A DNA stretch of 64,000 nucleotides from Platycnemis pennipes. Its lineage: Eukaryota; Arthropoda; Insecta; Odonata; Platycnemididae. Location of the stretch: NCBI GenBank assembly GCA_933228895.1, contig OW121855.1:74052698-74116697 (forward strand). The letters run 5' to 3'. Positions 54,763 through 64,000 of the stretch are shown in pieces. The notes below the pieces were generated by a model. It was given only the letters and a program-made list of their open reading frames with translations. It ran no database searches and was not told the DNA's origin. Every line of letters begins with the position of its first letter. The stretch's first letter is position 1. The position numbers were made by a program, and so were the translations under genes.

Positions 54763-55068
54763 TCAGTTTTATGGCCACCAGGGTGAGGCTACCTGCTGGA
54801 ATACATTTATATGCGCTTTGCTGGGATGTCGTATTGTTGGTATCTATTTTCATTCGTCATCAGCGATGTGGAATTCACTGTAATTTTTCGTTGTTAAGCG
54901 GTAGAGATGGGGATTTTCCATTGTCATTCTGTTGTTGTTATCAGGGGAGGAGCTGAAAACTAAGATAATTTTGGTCACTGAGCATAGGTGGGTATTCGGA
55001 CTATGGTAGGAATTTTTAAGGGGTAGAAAAGGTAGGAGATTAACGCAGGGATGAGTTTCCATTTCAGT
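54763..55068. other. spacer between two LINE tails
   Basis: Nothing recognisable. Confidence 0.35.
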
Positions 55069-55142
55069 GCATGTTTGGTGATCTTCACCCCCTGCCACAC
55101 ACCCTCGCGGTAGCTTGGAGGGTATCGTGAAGATTTAGATGA
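55069..55142 (+). mobile_element. CR1/L2-like tail-only copy
   Basis: 'GTGCATGTTTGGTGATCTTC' then the CCCTGCCACACACCCTCGCG hairpin region, GGTATCGTGAAGATTTAGATG. Only about 74 bp of the element are present, about 310 bp after the long copy and in the same orientation. Confidence 0.8.
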
Positions 55143-55509
55143 AGCTTCAGCATCAGTCTGCTCTGTACACAAAAACACCAAGAGGTTCAAGGTTTAAAAG
55201 CCCGTCTGACAGAGTACTCTCATTAATACCCCGTGTGGGATCACGGATCTTTCTATTGTGTTACCGTTATTGTCATCAATGAATCGAACACATCTGGTAG
55301 CACACTAATAGCTGCAAGCTTCTAAATAACATGCTCTACCTACTGAGATTGGCTTTTTATGGCGCTGAGAGAAATTTTAAGATTTGGCGTCACCTTTTCG
55401 CTTTTATTCGCGCAATTGAAAATACGTATAACAAGATCGCGCCCGTTTTATAGGTCCGGTGTAAACACCATGAACTTGAAGTAATCACTATACAGTATGG
55501 GACAATAAG
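55143..55509. other. unassigned sequence
   Basis: Nothing recognisable. Confidence 0.35.
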
Positions 55510-55710
55510 GGACCTGGGATCGGGTTGGTGTGTTTGCTAGTGTCTGGTCTACTATCCCGAGAGCCTGTTATCGAATCCCGGAGATGGTGCCTTTTCAGTC
55601 GAATGATGATTCATAATTTAGTAACGTGTAGAGAGTTCTTCAAGTTCAGTACTCTGTCCGTAACATAATACGTATAACCGCGTACCCCTTTGTGCCCGTC
55701 GGGTAATATT
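55510..55710 (+). repeat. SINE fragment
   Basis: 'GGATCGGGTTGGTGTGTTTG' (head as at 2495), 'CCTGTTATCGAATCCCGGAG', 'GTGTAGAGAGTTCTTCAAGT' and 'CAGTACTCTGTCCGTAAC'; later blocks are lost. Confidence 0.5.
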
Positions 55711-55946
55711 AACACATGGTTTGTCTTCAACTTCCCTGAATCGAATATATCTCTCCATTGGTACTATAAATAATCGGCAAACTTTGGTTTCCGTGATTTT
55801 AGAGTTTTAATATAATAGAATAACAAAAATATGCTAAAACGCCTAAGTTTGAGAAATTTGGGTGCTTTACTGAAACAGCTGATTCACGTCTGTATGTACC
55901 TATGCTTGAGCAAAATTCGTCTTTTTCTGTTGATTATTAACATCTA
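55711..55946. other. unassigned sequence
   Basis: Nothing recognisable. Confidence 0.3.
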
Positions 55947-56697
55947 TATCTACATAATGCCCTGAAAGCCACCATATATATGTGTGGCAGGGGGTGAATT
56001 CACACCAAGCATGCATAACATATCATGCATAAAAAGGATTACTCGGAATTATATTTTGGTGTAGACTTCACAATTCAAAAAAGAATGCATTGCACAGCAA
56101 GCTTGCTATATCATGCTGTTAGTTGGATTAGCTTAAAGTCCTCATACCAGCATGCAACTAACTATGCTACCCATTGATACACTCGTATTTATGCTATTGG
56201 AAATATTTACCGCTATTCATATCCATGATTGTACGAGGAAAGAAGACCATTTTGAATCTGTTCGTTCGACAATCATTTCTCTAATTTTGTGATTATGGTC
56301 CAGTCTAACATAGTAAGTTGGAGTTCGCAAAATAGTTACCTACATCAGTAAAAATATTATCTTGGAATTTATTTAAGAGATTAAGTCTAAATTTCAACCT
56401 ACGATCTGACAATTATTCCCATTTTCATTCATTTAATAGACTGCTTACGCTAATACTATAAGTATCATACCGTCCCTTTACAAATCTTGTCGATCTTCTC
56501 TGCACACGCTCAAGTTCATTATTTAAGCCTATTTCGTAAATATCCCTTGCATTGGCTGCGCATTCCAAATGGGGTGTAAAAAGGGAAAAGTATTTAGTGC
56601 CATTATGAGTGTTTCCGACTTTAGTCCCATTTGAATATGAAAAAAGGGGTTCCGAGAGTTCCGTTACAAATGTGACAGATTTTATAGGAAAAGGCAA
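55947..56697 (-). pseudogene. CR1/L2-like LINE, 5'-truncated, with ORF2 remnant
   Basis: The plus strand starts with the complement of the tail ('CATCTATATCTACATAATGC') and continues through the same 3' UTR as the copies at 13063 and 21600. The minus-strand ORF2 remnant (56425-56640) reads 'LGLNNELERVQRRSTRFV'-like sequence ('YEIGLNNELERVQRRSTRFV') and 'TPHLECAANARDIYEIG', the counterpart of PHLEYAASVWDPNELG in the long copy. It belongs with the 41952 subfamily. Coding integrity is lost by frameshifts. Confidence 0.8.
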
Positions 56698-57184
56698 ATG
56701 AAATCAAGCGTTTTAACAGTATTGGGGAACGTTGAAAATAGTGAGGTTAGAACTAATTCATGAGAATCTGAACTCTTCTTCTCTACTCCTCTCTGGTAGT
56801 AAGTCCATATATGTGTAGTGTCCCCTGTATTTTTAAATAGAGGGCTGTAATTTTACCCTTGACCGGGAATCATAATGTGATATTGGTATACTTGTGAGCA
56901 GAAACGTACGGGTGAAGCCACTGGCCAAGGATAAAGGGTGTGGAATTTCCACTCCCCGAGTTTGGAATCAATTAACTCTATTTTGGGATTTCATAGGTTA
57001 AGTCCGATTTAAAAGAAATGACAGGAGCAGCAGGAGATGTTTTCTTTTTTCTTTCTGGCACCATTACCCAATTCTTTGTCAAAAAACCGAAGCATAAAGT
57101 ATGCGTTTCTGTTAAAATGAATGAAATTAAAATTAGAGATGAATGACTGAACTTTAGGGAATCTTTTTTGTAGATGGTCATCTG
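56698..57184. other. unassigned sequence
   Basis: Nothing recognisable. Confidence 0.35.
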
Positions 57185-57322
57185 TGATTTACCGCTTAGT
57201 TCCGACAGTCAGAAAAACGCACCGCGAGAAGTTTAGGTAGGAGTGGCCAGAGACGCTCTACTCGGATATAAAGCCGGAACCCTATCCAGTGCTCTATCCA
57301 CCAGACCACCACGACTCCATAC
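57185..57322 (-). mobile_element. tRNA-derived SINE (second type)
   Basis: The minus strand reads 'GTGGTCTGGTGGATAGAGCA' (A box), 'CTGGATAGGGTTCCGGCTTT' (B box), and later 'GCGGTGCGTTTTTCTGACTG'. The last block is shared with 10185-10200 (inverted). Best example of the second SINE type in the window. Confidence 0.6.
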
Positions 57323-58679
57323 AAAAAGTATTGTTAATATTTCAAAAAGCTGTAAGAAATATTTTTGATCTTTTAGCCCAAGAAGACAACTGCGGTAAAC
57401 ACAATTCCTGCGCCATTTAATGCATTTTACCTTCAAGCTACGATCATCATTTACATTCAGCATAACGTCGTGAGGTGGCATATTCACTGAAGTCTGACGA
57501 ATTACTCTTGCTTTAATGGTGCTGAAGTCTCAGCGGTTAATTCTAATCACATGTGTAACATGATTGATCAAGAAGACCTTATGTTTCTTTTAGCAGCTGT
57601 GATAGTCACTCAAAATTGTAAAATATAGGCTGAAATCTATATTTTATCAAGATGACTGGACAGCATATTTCCCTTGATCCAATTTTATCGGCTAATTCGG
57701 TAGCTCATTTCCATAAGAAATAATGAATATTTGGAGCAGACTCTAGAAAAATGCTTTTGGCAGTTCCACAGGAGGTTAATATTATCAGGAAATGCATTTT
57801 ATACAATGTAGGAGACATTTGTGGAACTCCAAAAACTGTCATTACAAATTTCTCCATGCATAGTCCGGGCCATTAACAGGCCCCCGCTGGCGACTTCAGG
57901 TTCGGATCTACCAGGAATAGGTGGTATGCAATTCATGGAATTAATTTCCATCCTTTCTCAAGGAACCCTTTCACCCATTTTCTTTAACCTTAATACTACC
58001 TGACATCTCTTTTAGTTGCGATAAACGCCCTAATAATATTTTTTCCCAGTGTTTTTCAAGCCATCAACATTTCTTTGCTTTCTTTGATTGGAATAACTCT
58101 CTCTTATTTCGAATATATAACATTGCCAAATTGCAAATTAAAGCACTTCAAATCATGATTCACCTTCTACTTCATCTTATGGCTCCTTGTGCAATATTAT
58201 GAAGGCCAAAGTTAAGTAATTTTTGACGATCAGTGTAAAGTGACGATTACGGCATGTATACGTGTGTTTAGGTCCAGCTACACAATTTTACTTTACTGTT
58301 TACCACTATTTTCGTTATTTCTATCATAGCCGCTGATCTGAGAAATTTATCCGAACATTTTGCCTGAACTCAGCTAAAATTATCATCTAAGGCTCAAGTT
58401 TTATATGATTGAACCATACGTATATAATGTTGATTTGAAGAAAAATAATGTTAGGAATGGAGTTAGTGATGGGTTTTTTATCAAATAAGTGAAATAAGGT
58501 CTTTTTCCTTATAAATTACATTGATATACACCATTTCGCAGCCATTCAAAGTGGAGTTGGATTTTAAGTGAATAAATATACCACCGACTGACTCCTCACA
58601 GTTACGTAGATTTGGCCGCCAGGCGTCTCTGACCGCAGACCCGTGCACGGAGCCTATAGAACCTCAGGTGACACAGGGA
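57323..58679. other. unassigned AT-rich stretch
   Basis: Nothing recognisable. Confidence 0.4.
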
Positions 58680-58738
58680 CCCTTAGAGGGTGTGTGGCAG
58701 GGGGGTGAATTATCACTGAACATGCACTGCGTAAATGC
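58680..58738 (-). mobile_element. CR1/L2-like LINE tail relic
   Basis: 'GAGGGTGTGTGGCAGGGGGG' TGAATTATCACTGAACATGCA is the complement of the family tail without the GTAGAT end. Confidence 0.5.
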
Positions 58739-59039
58739 ACTAAATTAGATAAACGCGTTAGTTATGTGCGCACTAGATTCTCGCAGCTAAATAATCTGTC
58801 GGATCAAGACCAGCAAAAGCTATTCCCTTTCGTAAAAAGCAGTTCAACGGTTACTAAATTCAACAACCGAGTTTTGGTGCGGTAGCATATCTTAGGTTAC
58901 CTTTAAAAAAGTTTATTTTTTTGCCTTCGAGTATAACTATCCAGTATTTGGAAAAACCCTAGCTAGCTTTTTTCCCAAATGTGACCTTAAAACTGCATAG
59001 GAATTTCCTTCTGCAAACTTTGCACCCATTCAGGAAGCC
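58739..59039. other. unassigned sequence
   Basis: Nothing recognisable. Confidence 0.35.
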
Positions 59040-59565
59040 GATGATGAGCGGGAGGCGTTCGTAAAAGAGACGTTTCCCCCGAAAGCGGTTGAATTATGAC
59101 GCGTGAGTGCCACCGTTTGTTTGGGGCGTCCGCGACAGGTGTCGCTGCTGGTGGATTTGTGCACGTGGGAGTCGTGAATCGCATCCGATGGGTCGAAAAC
59201 GTTCGACTTCCCTCGCCCCCAAAATTTTCCTCCCCACCTCTTTTGCCATCGATGTGATTGATGGATTCCGGTGTCCCCTTCCGTTTTTTTAACCCCGTCT
59301 TTAACCTCCTAGAAAACGGCTGTCACCATATTCGTCACGACCCGTCGCCGATTGTCACTTGTTTTCGGATCGTTTTCCCACAATTCTCGCAGCCTTCGGA
59401 ACGTCGTCGTCTGCAGGGGGCGCTGAAGTGGAGTTTCGATGAGTGGGCGACAAATTCCCTTCTTGATGCCGTGAATTACGAGCGGGATATTTTCTCGAAA
59501 GGGAAACATATTCGCGTTACGCAACGGACCGATGCGAAGGCGTGTGGCGGGGTTTGATGGGTCAT
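59040..59565. promoter_or_regulatory. CpG-rich block, possible regulatory region (weak)
   Basis: CpG-dense sequence in AT-rich surroundings with a CTCF-like core 'CTGCAGGGGGCGCTG' at 59411-59425. Open frames on both strands (87 and 99 codons) overlap completely and show no domain. A promoter or first exon is possible but unsupported. Confidence 0.2.
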
Positions 59566-60833
59566 CAGCCATGAAAATGTGGTGGAGATGAAAAAATATT
59601 CAAACAGGGAACAGATGAAAAATGAAAGCGCATTTCCTCTCGTGAAGTACTAAGCTAAGCTTGTTTTTCATTCGCGTGTAATATTTTGACGTGACAAATT
59701 CTTGTGTAGTTTGGTACCACCTTTGACATTCTCTACATTGGTCTCTTCTGTTTGATCTGTGGAACTTGTTTGGGCAGTAGAAACAAATCATTAGTGTCAG
59801 TCTCAAAATTGTACGATTTGACTCCCTCAAGTGAATTCATTCTTGCATGCCAACTCATAACCTTCTGAGTTTCCAATTTCCTTCCAATAGCACAGTGACA
59901 CATGGTTGTATATTCGTAGTTTTTTTGCGAAACTAGCTGCCTCTGATTTTGTCTTACTTAGCTCCGCTTTTTATGCCGTTACGTTCTCCAGAATATCAAA
60001 TTCCTTAAACCGAGTGGAATGAGATCTATCGTTTGCTGTTTTATTTGGTGATCGGTGACTTTTCTCTCCACTCTACTTTAAGGAGACCGATTTCTTCTGG
60101 AATTGATGGATTCCTCACTTCCAATTAAATTACAATCTAAAAACTCTAAGTAGATGTGTGTCATCAAACCCGTTGTGTTGAAACCTGTCTTCGAGAAAAA
60201 GTCTCATGGTGGGAAAAGTTTATTATTTTCACGCATTCACTTAGGAATGTTTTTGTAATTGCTCACATCTTCCACGTTCTGTACCTCTAAGGGGTCATCT
60301 AAGTATTAAGTAAATCGAATTTTCCACTTTTTTATGCCCTTCTCCCCATCTTAATATCATTCTCTTAGACCAAGCCCCATAAATTACGAATCGCTGCCAA
60401 TGAACACTATCTTTTTGTGAATATTAAAATTTATCTTATTAAAACACCAATTTATTTTCAATACAATTATTGAACCGCAAAAACTACGTGGACCATTATT
60501 TTTATATCGAGAAATTCATTTGTGATAATTATATTTCTCACAAGTAACTAAGGCTGAAAACTTCCTCATCGATTTTGGTATTGCTTAATTTATTATAATG
60601 AAGAAAAAAATCGTCAAAGAGCGTGTGCGCCACAAAAATGATCTTGCTTATGGCTACTTATTTTTCATATCTAATCATAATTATGAAATAGTTGTAGAAA
60701 TAACGAGAGGGACAAAAAGAATGTGAAAGCGAATCAGTCAATGGGATAACTTAAGTGGCAAGACTTTTTGGAGTTATTTTTCAGAACAAATATTTCTGGG
60801 TGCATGACTTGGCGCTTTCCTAGTGAATATACC
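59566..60833. other. unassigned AT-rich stretch
   Basis: Nothing recognisable. Confidence 0.4.
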
Positions 60834-60975
60834 GGATGAAAGTTTCTCGGAATTTCCAGCGGGTCAGGTTCTTCAATTTCCCCTCCGACGTTTCGACAAG
60901 CAACTCAACTATCGAAACGTCGGAGCATGGAATGAAAAACCTGACCCGGTGAAAATCCCGAAAAATTTTCACCTA
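60834..60975. mobile_element. long imperfect hairpin (fold-back element)
   Basis: Left arm (60834-60896) and right arm (60911-60975) are inverted repeats: GGGTCAGGTTCTTCA / complement of TGAAAAACCTGACCC, and CTCCGACGTTTCGA / TCGAAACGTCGGAG, with a 14-base loop. No flanking direct repeat is evident. Confidence 0.7.
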
Positions 60976-61489
60976 ATATTTCTGGTATCTCATCTCGTAA
61001 AGGGAGATGCGTCTTGAGCTATTTTTGTTTCTCGAGAAAATCGCTACCATTCGTCGTCATTCCGGCCTTACCCTCTCTATGCCTTTCGGTCGGCCTTTTT
61101 CTCCTCCCTCGATGCATTATTACGCACATTCAAAAAATCCTCACCCCACCCTACTCTGTTCTTCTCCCCACTACGCATGCCTGTCGCAAACAAGCAAACC
61201 CACCGCTTTCACGTGTTCATCATATTTATCCGTTGTTTTTACAACCCGGTTCCCCTTCGGGGTCACGTGCTCCGGCAGGAAGTTTCTTTTTCCCGCCCCA
61301 AAACCGAAGACCTCTCCACCTCCCCCTTCCCTCTCTCTCTTGTCCCGGTTGCTAACACGAGTTGTGCTCCCTCCCGATCCCGGCGTGTAACCGCTCCTCT
61401 TTTTCCTCTTTCCGTCTTCCCTTCAGGGACAAGAGTATAGTAATCCTTGAAATTCCATCCTCATGATCATCATCACTTGACCTCACTCC
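60976..61489. other. pyrimidine-rich low-complexity stretch
   Basis: C/T-rich plus strand (61050-61430) gives three overlapping frames of 87-127 codons rich in Pro/Ser/Leu. Not a supported gene. Confidence 0.4.
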
Positions 61490-61969
61490 TAAGATTGATG
61501 AGACGCAGATTTATTTTATACGCGTCTTCTATTTGTCAACCCCTTTGCCTTTCATTATTTCTTCTCTTTTAGATATTTCACCTCTTGCACTATACATTGA
61601 CGCCTTCTTCGCCATTCTTCCTATTCATTTTTTCCTCAACGACCTTCTTCTTCAGATCATCACGTCTCAAAATATGACCAATTTAGTTTTTCGGCCATTT
61701 CAGTCTTTTTTTTTTACAAATTTTCACCATACTTGTCTTTCCCTCATTCTTCCACTAGAGTTTTTGTGGGGAATTCGATGGATACATTTAATTTTCAGGA
61801 TTCTTCAATAGCTCCATGTTAGCTTCCAATTTTGCCTCTTATACGGCTGTTATTTTCGTGATTCACTGTCATTAACTATCATGCTCCAGAAAATAATTAC
61901 TGGTCATCAATTTTAGTTAGACACGGCTCTCCACTAGATTCTCCTGATGGCTCGTGCCTTCGTATGTAC
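61490..61969 (-). pseudogene. RTE-like LINE fragment, split by a MITE
   Basis: The minus strand has the C-terminal end (GAGAATCTAGTGGAGAGCCG, ACTAAAATTGATGACCAG) and further upstream 'AAATTGGTCATATTTTGAGA' CGTGATGATC (IGHILRRDD). It continues on the other side of the MITE at 62319. Confidence 0.5.
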
Positions 61970-62318
61970 TAGGGATGGGTCGGTTCGGTTCTTCGGTTCT
62001 CGGTTCCACCGGTTCTTGAGCTTAGAACCGGAACCGAGGCCAAAAATAATCGGTACCGAAATAATTGGCGCGAAAACCAGTTTGAAACCAGCTCACACTC
62101 CGAAAGTGAAGGCTTCACATTTAAACCTGGTGAAATAGTGTACTTAGATGCTTCAAAGTCGCGAATTATTCTAATTCAGTCTCTGAAAATGATTATTGAT
62201 TACCTTATCTTACCATTGAGCAATGCAAAGTAAGTGGTAAATTAAGAACCGGAACCGAGAATCGGAACCGAGAACCGAAGTTAAGAACCGAACCGGAACC
62301 GGAACCGACCCATCCCTA
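61970..62318. mobile_element. hAT-like MITE, 349 bp
   Basis: Terminal inverted repeats TAGGGATGGGTCGGTTC (left 61970) and the complement at the right end (to 62318). Flanked by 8-bp near-identical repeats GTATGTAC (61962-61969) and GTATTTAC (62319-62326). Subterminal GGTTC/GAACC words are repeated many times. An 8-bp duplication and a GGGATGGG-type end are typical of hAT elements. No transposase. Confidence 0.85.
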
Positions 62319-62900
62319 GTATTTACCTATATCTTTTGTTACATCTTTCACTGCACGCTCCATACATTTCATATATGGCATTCCTTGGTCATTCTTCCCA
62401 TTTACTTTTCCCTAGGTGGCTTCCTTTATCAGATAATAATGTATCAAGCTTTGCGCAATTAGATTGCCCTTTCTTTTGTTAAATCAGACATGTATTTCCC
62501 TCCATCACTCGTAGAACCTTTCTTTTGTTACTCGGTCGATCAATTTTATCTTCATCATTCTTCTATAACAGAACAATTCAAATTCATATTCACATTAAGT
62601 ATCATAACTCCTATGAATCTTTCCTTTGTCGTCCTTTACTTTCCCTTTACCCTCTTCTTCCACTTTACCCTCGGTTTTTTACCTAATAAGACCATCATGT
62701 CTAAACCTGTCCGAAGAACGTTTTCTCACTTTTGCTTAAGAATGTTGGTGAGATTTTGTCTCCTACCATTCTCAGGAAGTCTTCTTTACTGCCTGTGTCC
62801 ATTGATTGTATCTCTTTCATTCCTTAATAACACTTCCTCTTTTGTTTCTTCGGCTGTTATGGTCTATTATTCACTTCAATAAAGGAACTTGATCCAGATT
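62319..62900 (-). pseudogene. RTE-like LINE fragment
   Basis: Read on the minus strand: 'CYRRMMKIKLIDRVTKE' (RTE-type WCYRRMxKIxWxDRVTNEE) and 'GMPYMKCMERAVKDVT' (GRPRxxYxxxVxKDV). The 130-codon plus frame at 62490-62882 is its antisense. Confidence 0.6.
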
Positions 62901-63955
62901 TGAGTTTGAATGCGGTATTCACTTATTTCCATGCTAGTATTGGCAGCTGCTAAGGAGTATGAAACAATTTATTCCCAACCACCTAGCTCGAGGTGTTCTA
63001 AATACGGTACGCATTGGCGTTAATTTTCACTTAGCACTGCTTTACAATATATCATCTAATTAGTCGTGAACACTTACGCTGATCATAATGATTTTATCGC
63101 TATGACCGGCTATTGCTATTTTTAACGCCGCGTCAATGTATGGTCCCAACAAATGTAATTTTTGTATCATTGAAATTAAAGTTCAGGAAATCGATCTTTT
63201 GAATTCGCATGATCATTAGAGTCTAGGCTATTTTTTTATTCAGGCGTAATCATAAACCACCTAAAACTGTGGCCAGAATAAACCTTAGTGTATCAACTAC
63301 TATTTGTTTTTCTCCAAATTACCCTATGAATGGAATCACGAGCTCTCACTTTTAATGCCCACACTTTCTGAGTAATCTGGTTTATAACGTTTTCCCCCGT
63401 TCTAAAAGTCTGCTGCGAAAGGACCCGATAATTTGAAATATTTTAATTATAATTTTCAGTAACATATATACGCCTTCAGTCGGTGCTAGTATATGCTTAA
63501 TTCACAAACTGTAACCTAAAATTTTACCCTTGAGGATAGTAAGTGTTGGCGGAAAATTAGAGCAGTAAATTTCCCAAAAAGGTTTAATTGAATAGGACGA
63601 TGGTGACTAAGCAACTGTCCAATTACTATTAGTGCTTTGAATAATCTCAATTAATAGATATATTTTTAAATACATTAAAATTAATGCATAAAATGTATTT
63701 CATATCATCCATATAGAAATGGTGGAGGAGTGTACACATATCTTATTAGTTTGTTACTCTCACCCATTGTTTACCCTTCTTAATACTTCGTGCATTTGTA
63801 TGTCCAATAAGTATTTAGCAGTGTATTACAGTGCTAATTATTTATCACTCGTAAATACTCAATTATGAGGAGTTTTTGACTTTGATATGTTTTTGATTCC
63901 CGTAATACATAAGGAGTACATCATTTACTATAATAGTAGAATTACCACCAAAAAA
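62901..63955. other. unassigned AT-rich stretch
   Basis: Nothing recognisable. Confidence 0.4.
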
Positions 63956-64000
63956 AAACCGCCTTGATTGGGACTCGAACCTGAAATCCCCCTCATCAGG
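63956..64000 (-). repeat. tRNA-like SINE head cut by the window edge
   Basis: The minus strand has 'TTTCAGGTTCGAGTCCCAAT' (B-box-like) followed by a T9 run. The T stem does not pair, so this is not a tRNA gene end. Confidence 0.3.

Noticed and set aside
61007..61440. Overlapping Pro/Ser-rich frames
   Set aside because: Composition effect of a C/T-rich tract.
62490..62882. 130-codon hydrophobic frame
   Set aside because: Antisense of an RTE-type LINE remnant.
63956..64000. tRNA gene end at the window edge
   Set aside because: The T stem does not pair; it is a SINE-type B box.
1..64000. CRISPR arrays, bacterial operons, riboswitches
   Set aside because: No regularly spaced short repeats and no prokaryotic genes; sequence is clearly nuclear eukaryotic.

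Overview
This is a eukaryotic, non-coding, repeat-packed window, most likely from an arthropod (probably an insect with a large genome). Three things point there: a standard nuclear tRNA-Ser(GCT) gene with Pol III signals, many non-LTR retrotransposon remnants of types common in insects (RTE-like and I/Jockey-like), and two groups of tRNA-derived SINEs. The species is inference. I found no host protein-coding gene I could defend; almost every long open frame is a transposon remnant or a chance frame in GC-rich or low-complexity DNA.

The dominant feature is a nearly complete non-LTR retrotransposon of the CR1/L2 group at about 48.72-54.76 kb (+). It has a long 5' UTR with three tandem copies of a ~232-bp unit, an ORF1 with a coiled coil and an SGNH/GDSL esterase-like domain, an ORF2 with apurinic-type endonuclease and reverse transcriptase, and a short 3' UTR ending in two small hairpins and (GTAGAT)3. 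ORF2 carries an Asp-to-Asn change in the endonuclease SDH motif and a one-base frameshift near its C-terminus, so this copy is probably not autonomous. At least seven further 5'-truncated copies or 3' tails of the family lie in the window (about 9.7, 13.1, 21.6, 36.3, 42.0, 43.9, 55.1 and 55.9 kb); the hairpin stems are kept among them while the loops vary.

Layout: 0-5 kb, SINEs, a piggyBac-like remnant, a perfect 34-bp palindrome. 5-9 kb, mostly unassigned AT-rich DNA. 9-14.4 kb, CR1-like tails, RTE fragments, and an I/Jockey-type 5'-truncated LINE inserted into an RTE copy. 14-24 kb, SINEs, RTE tail, a complete 427-bp terminal-inverted-repeat element with a G17 run, a CR1-like copy. 24-31 kb, two long hairpins each flanked by 12-13-bp direct repeats, a LINE 3' end, several CTGANGA-stem-GAAA motifs. 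31-34 kb, a 739-bp TIR element, a CpG-rich block and RTE fragments in alternating orientation. 34-44.5 kb, CR1-like copies, SINEs, a GC-rich block with abrupt strand asymmetry, and a second I/Jockey insertion with an exact 14-bp target-site duplication. 44.5-48.7 kb, SINEs, tRNA-Ser and a pogo-like MITE. 55-64 kb, CR1-like copies, a hairpin, and an hAT-like MITE nested in RTE sequence.

The parts work together as a transposon community rather than as a pathway: LINEs supply reverse transcriptase, SINEs and TIR elements are non-autonomous, and several insertions are nested, so relative ages can be read from the sequence.
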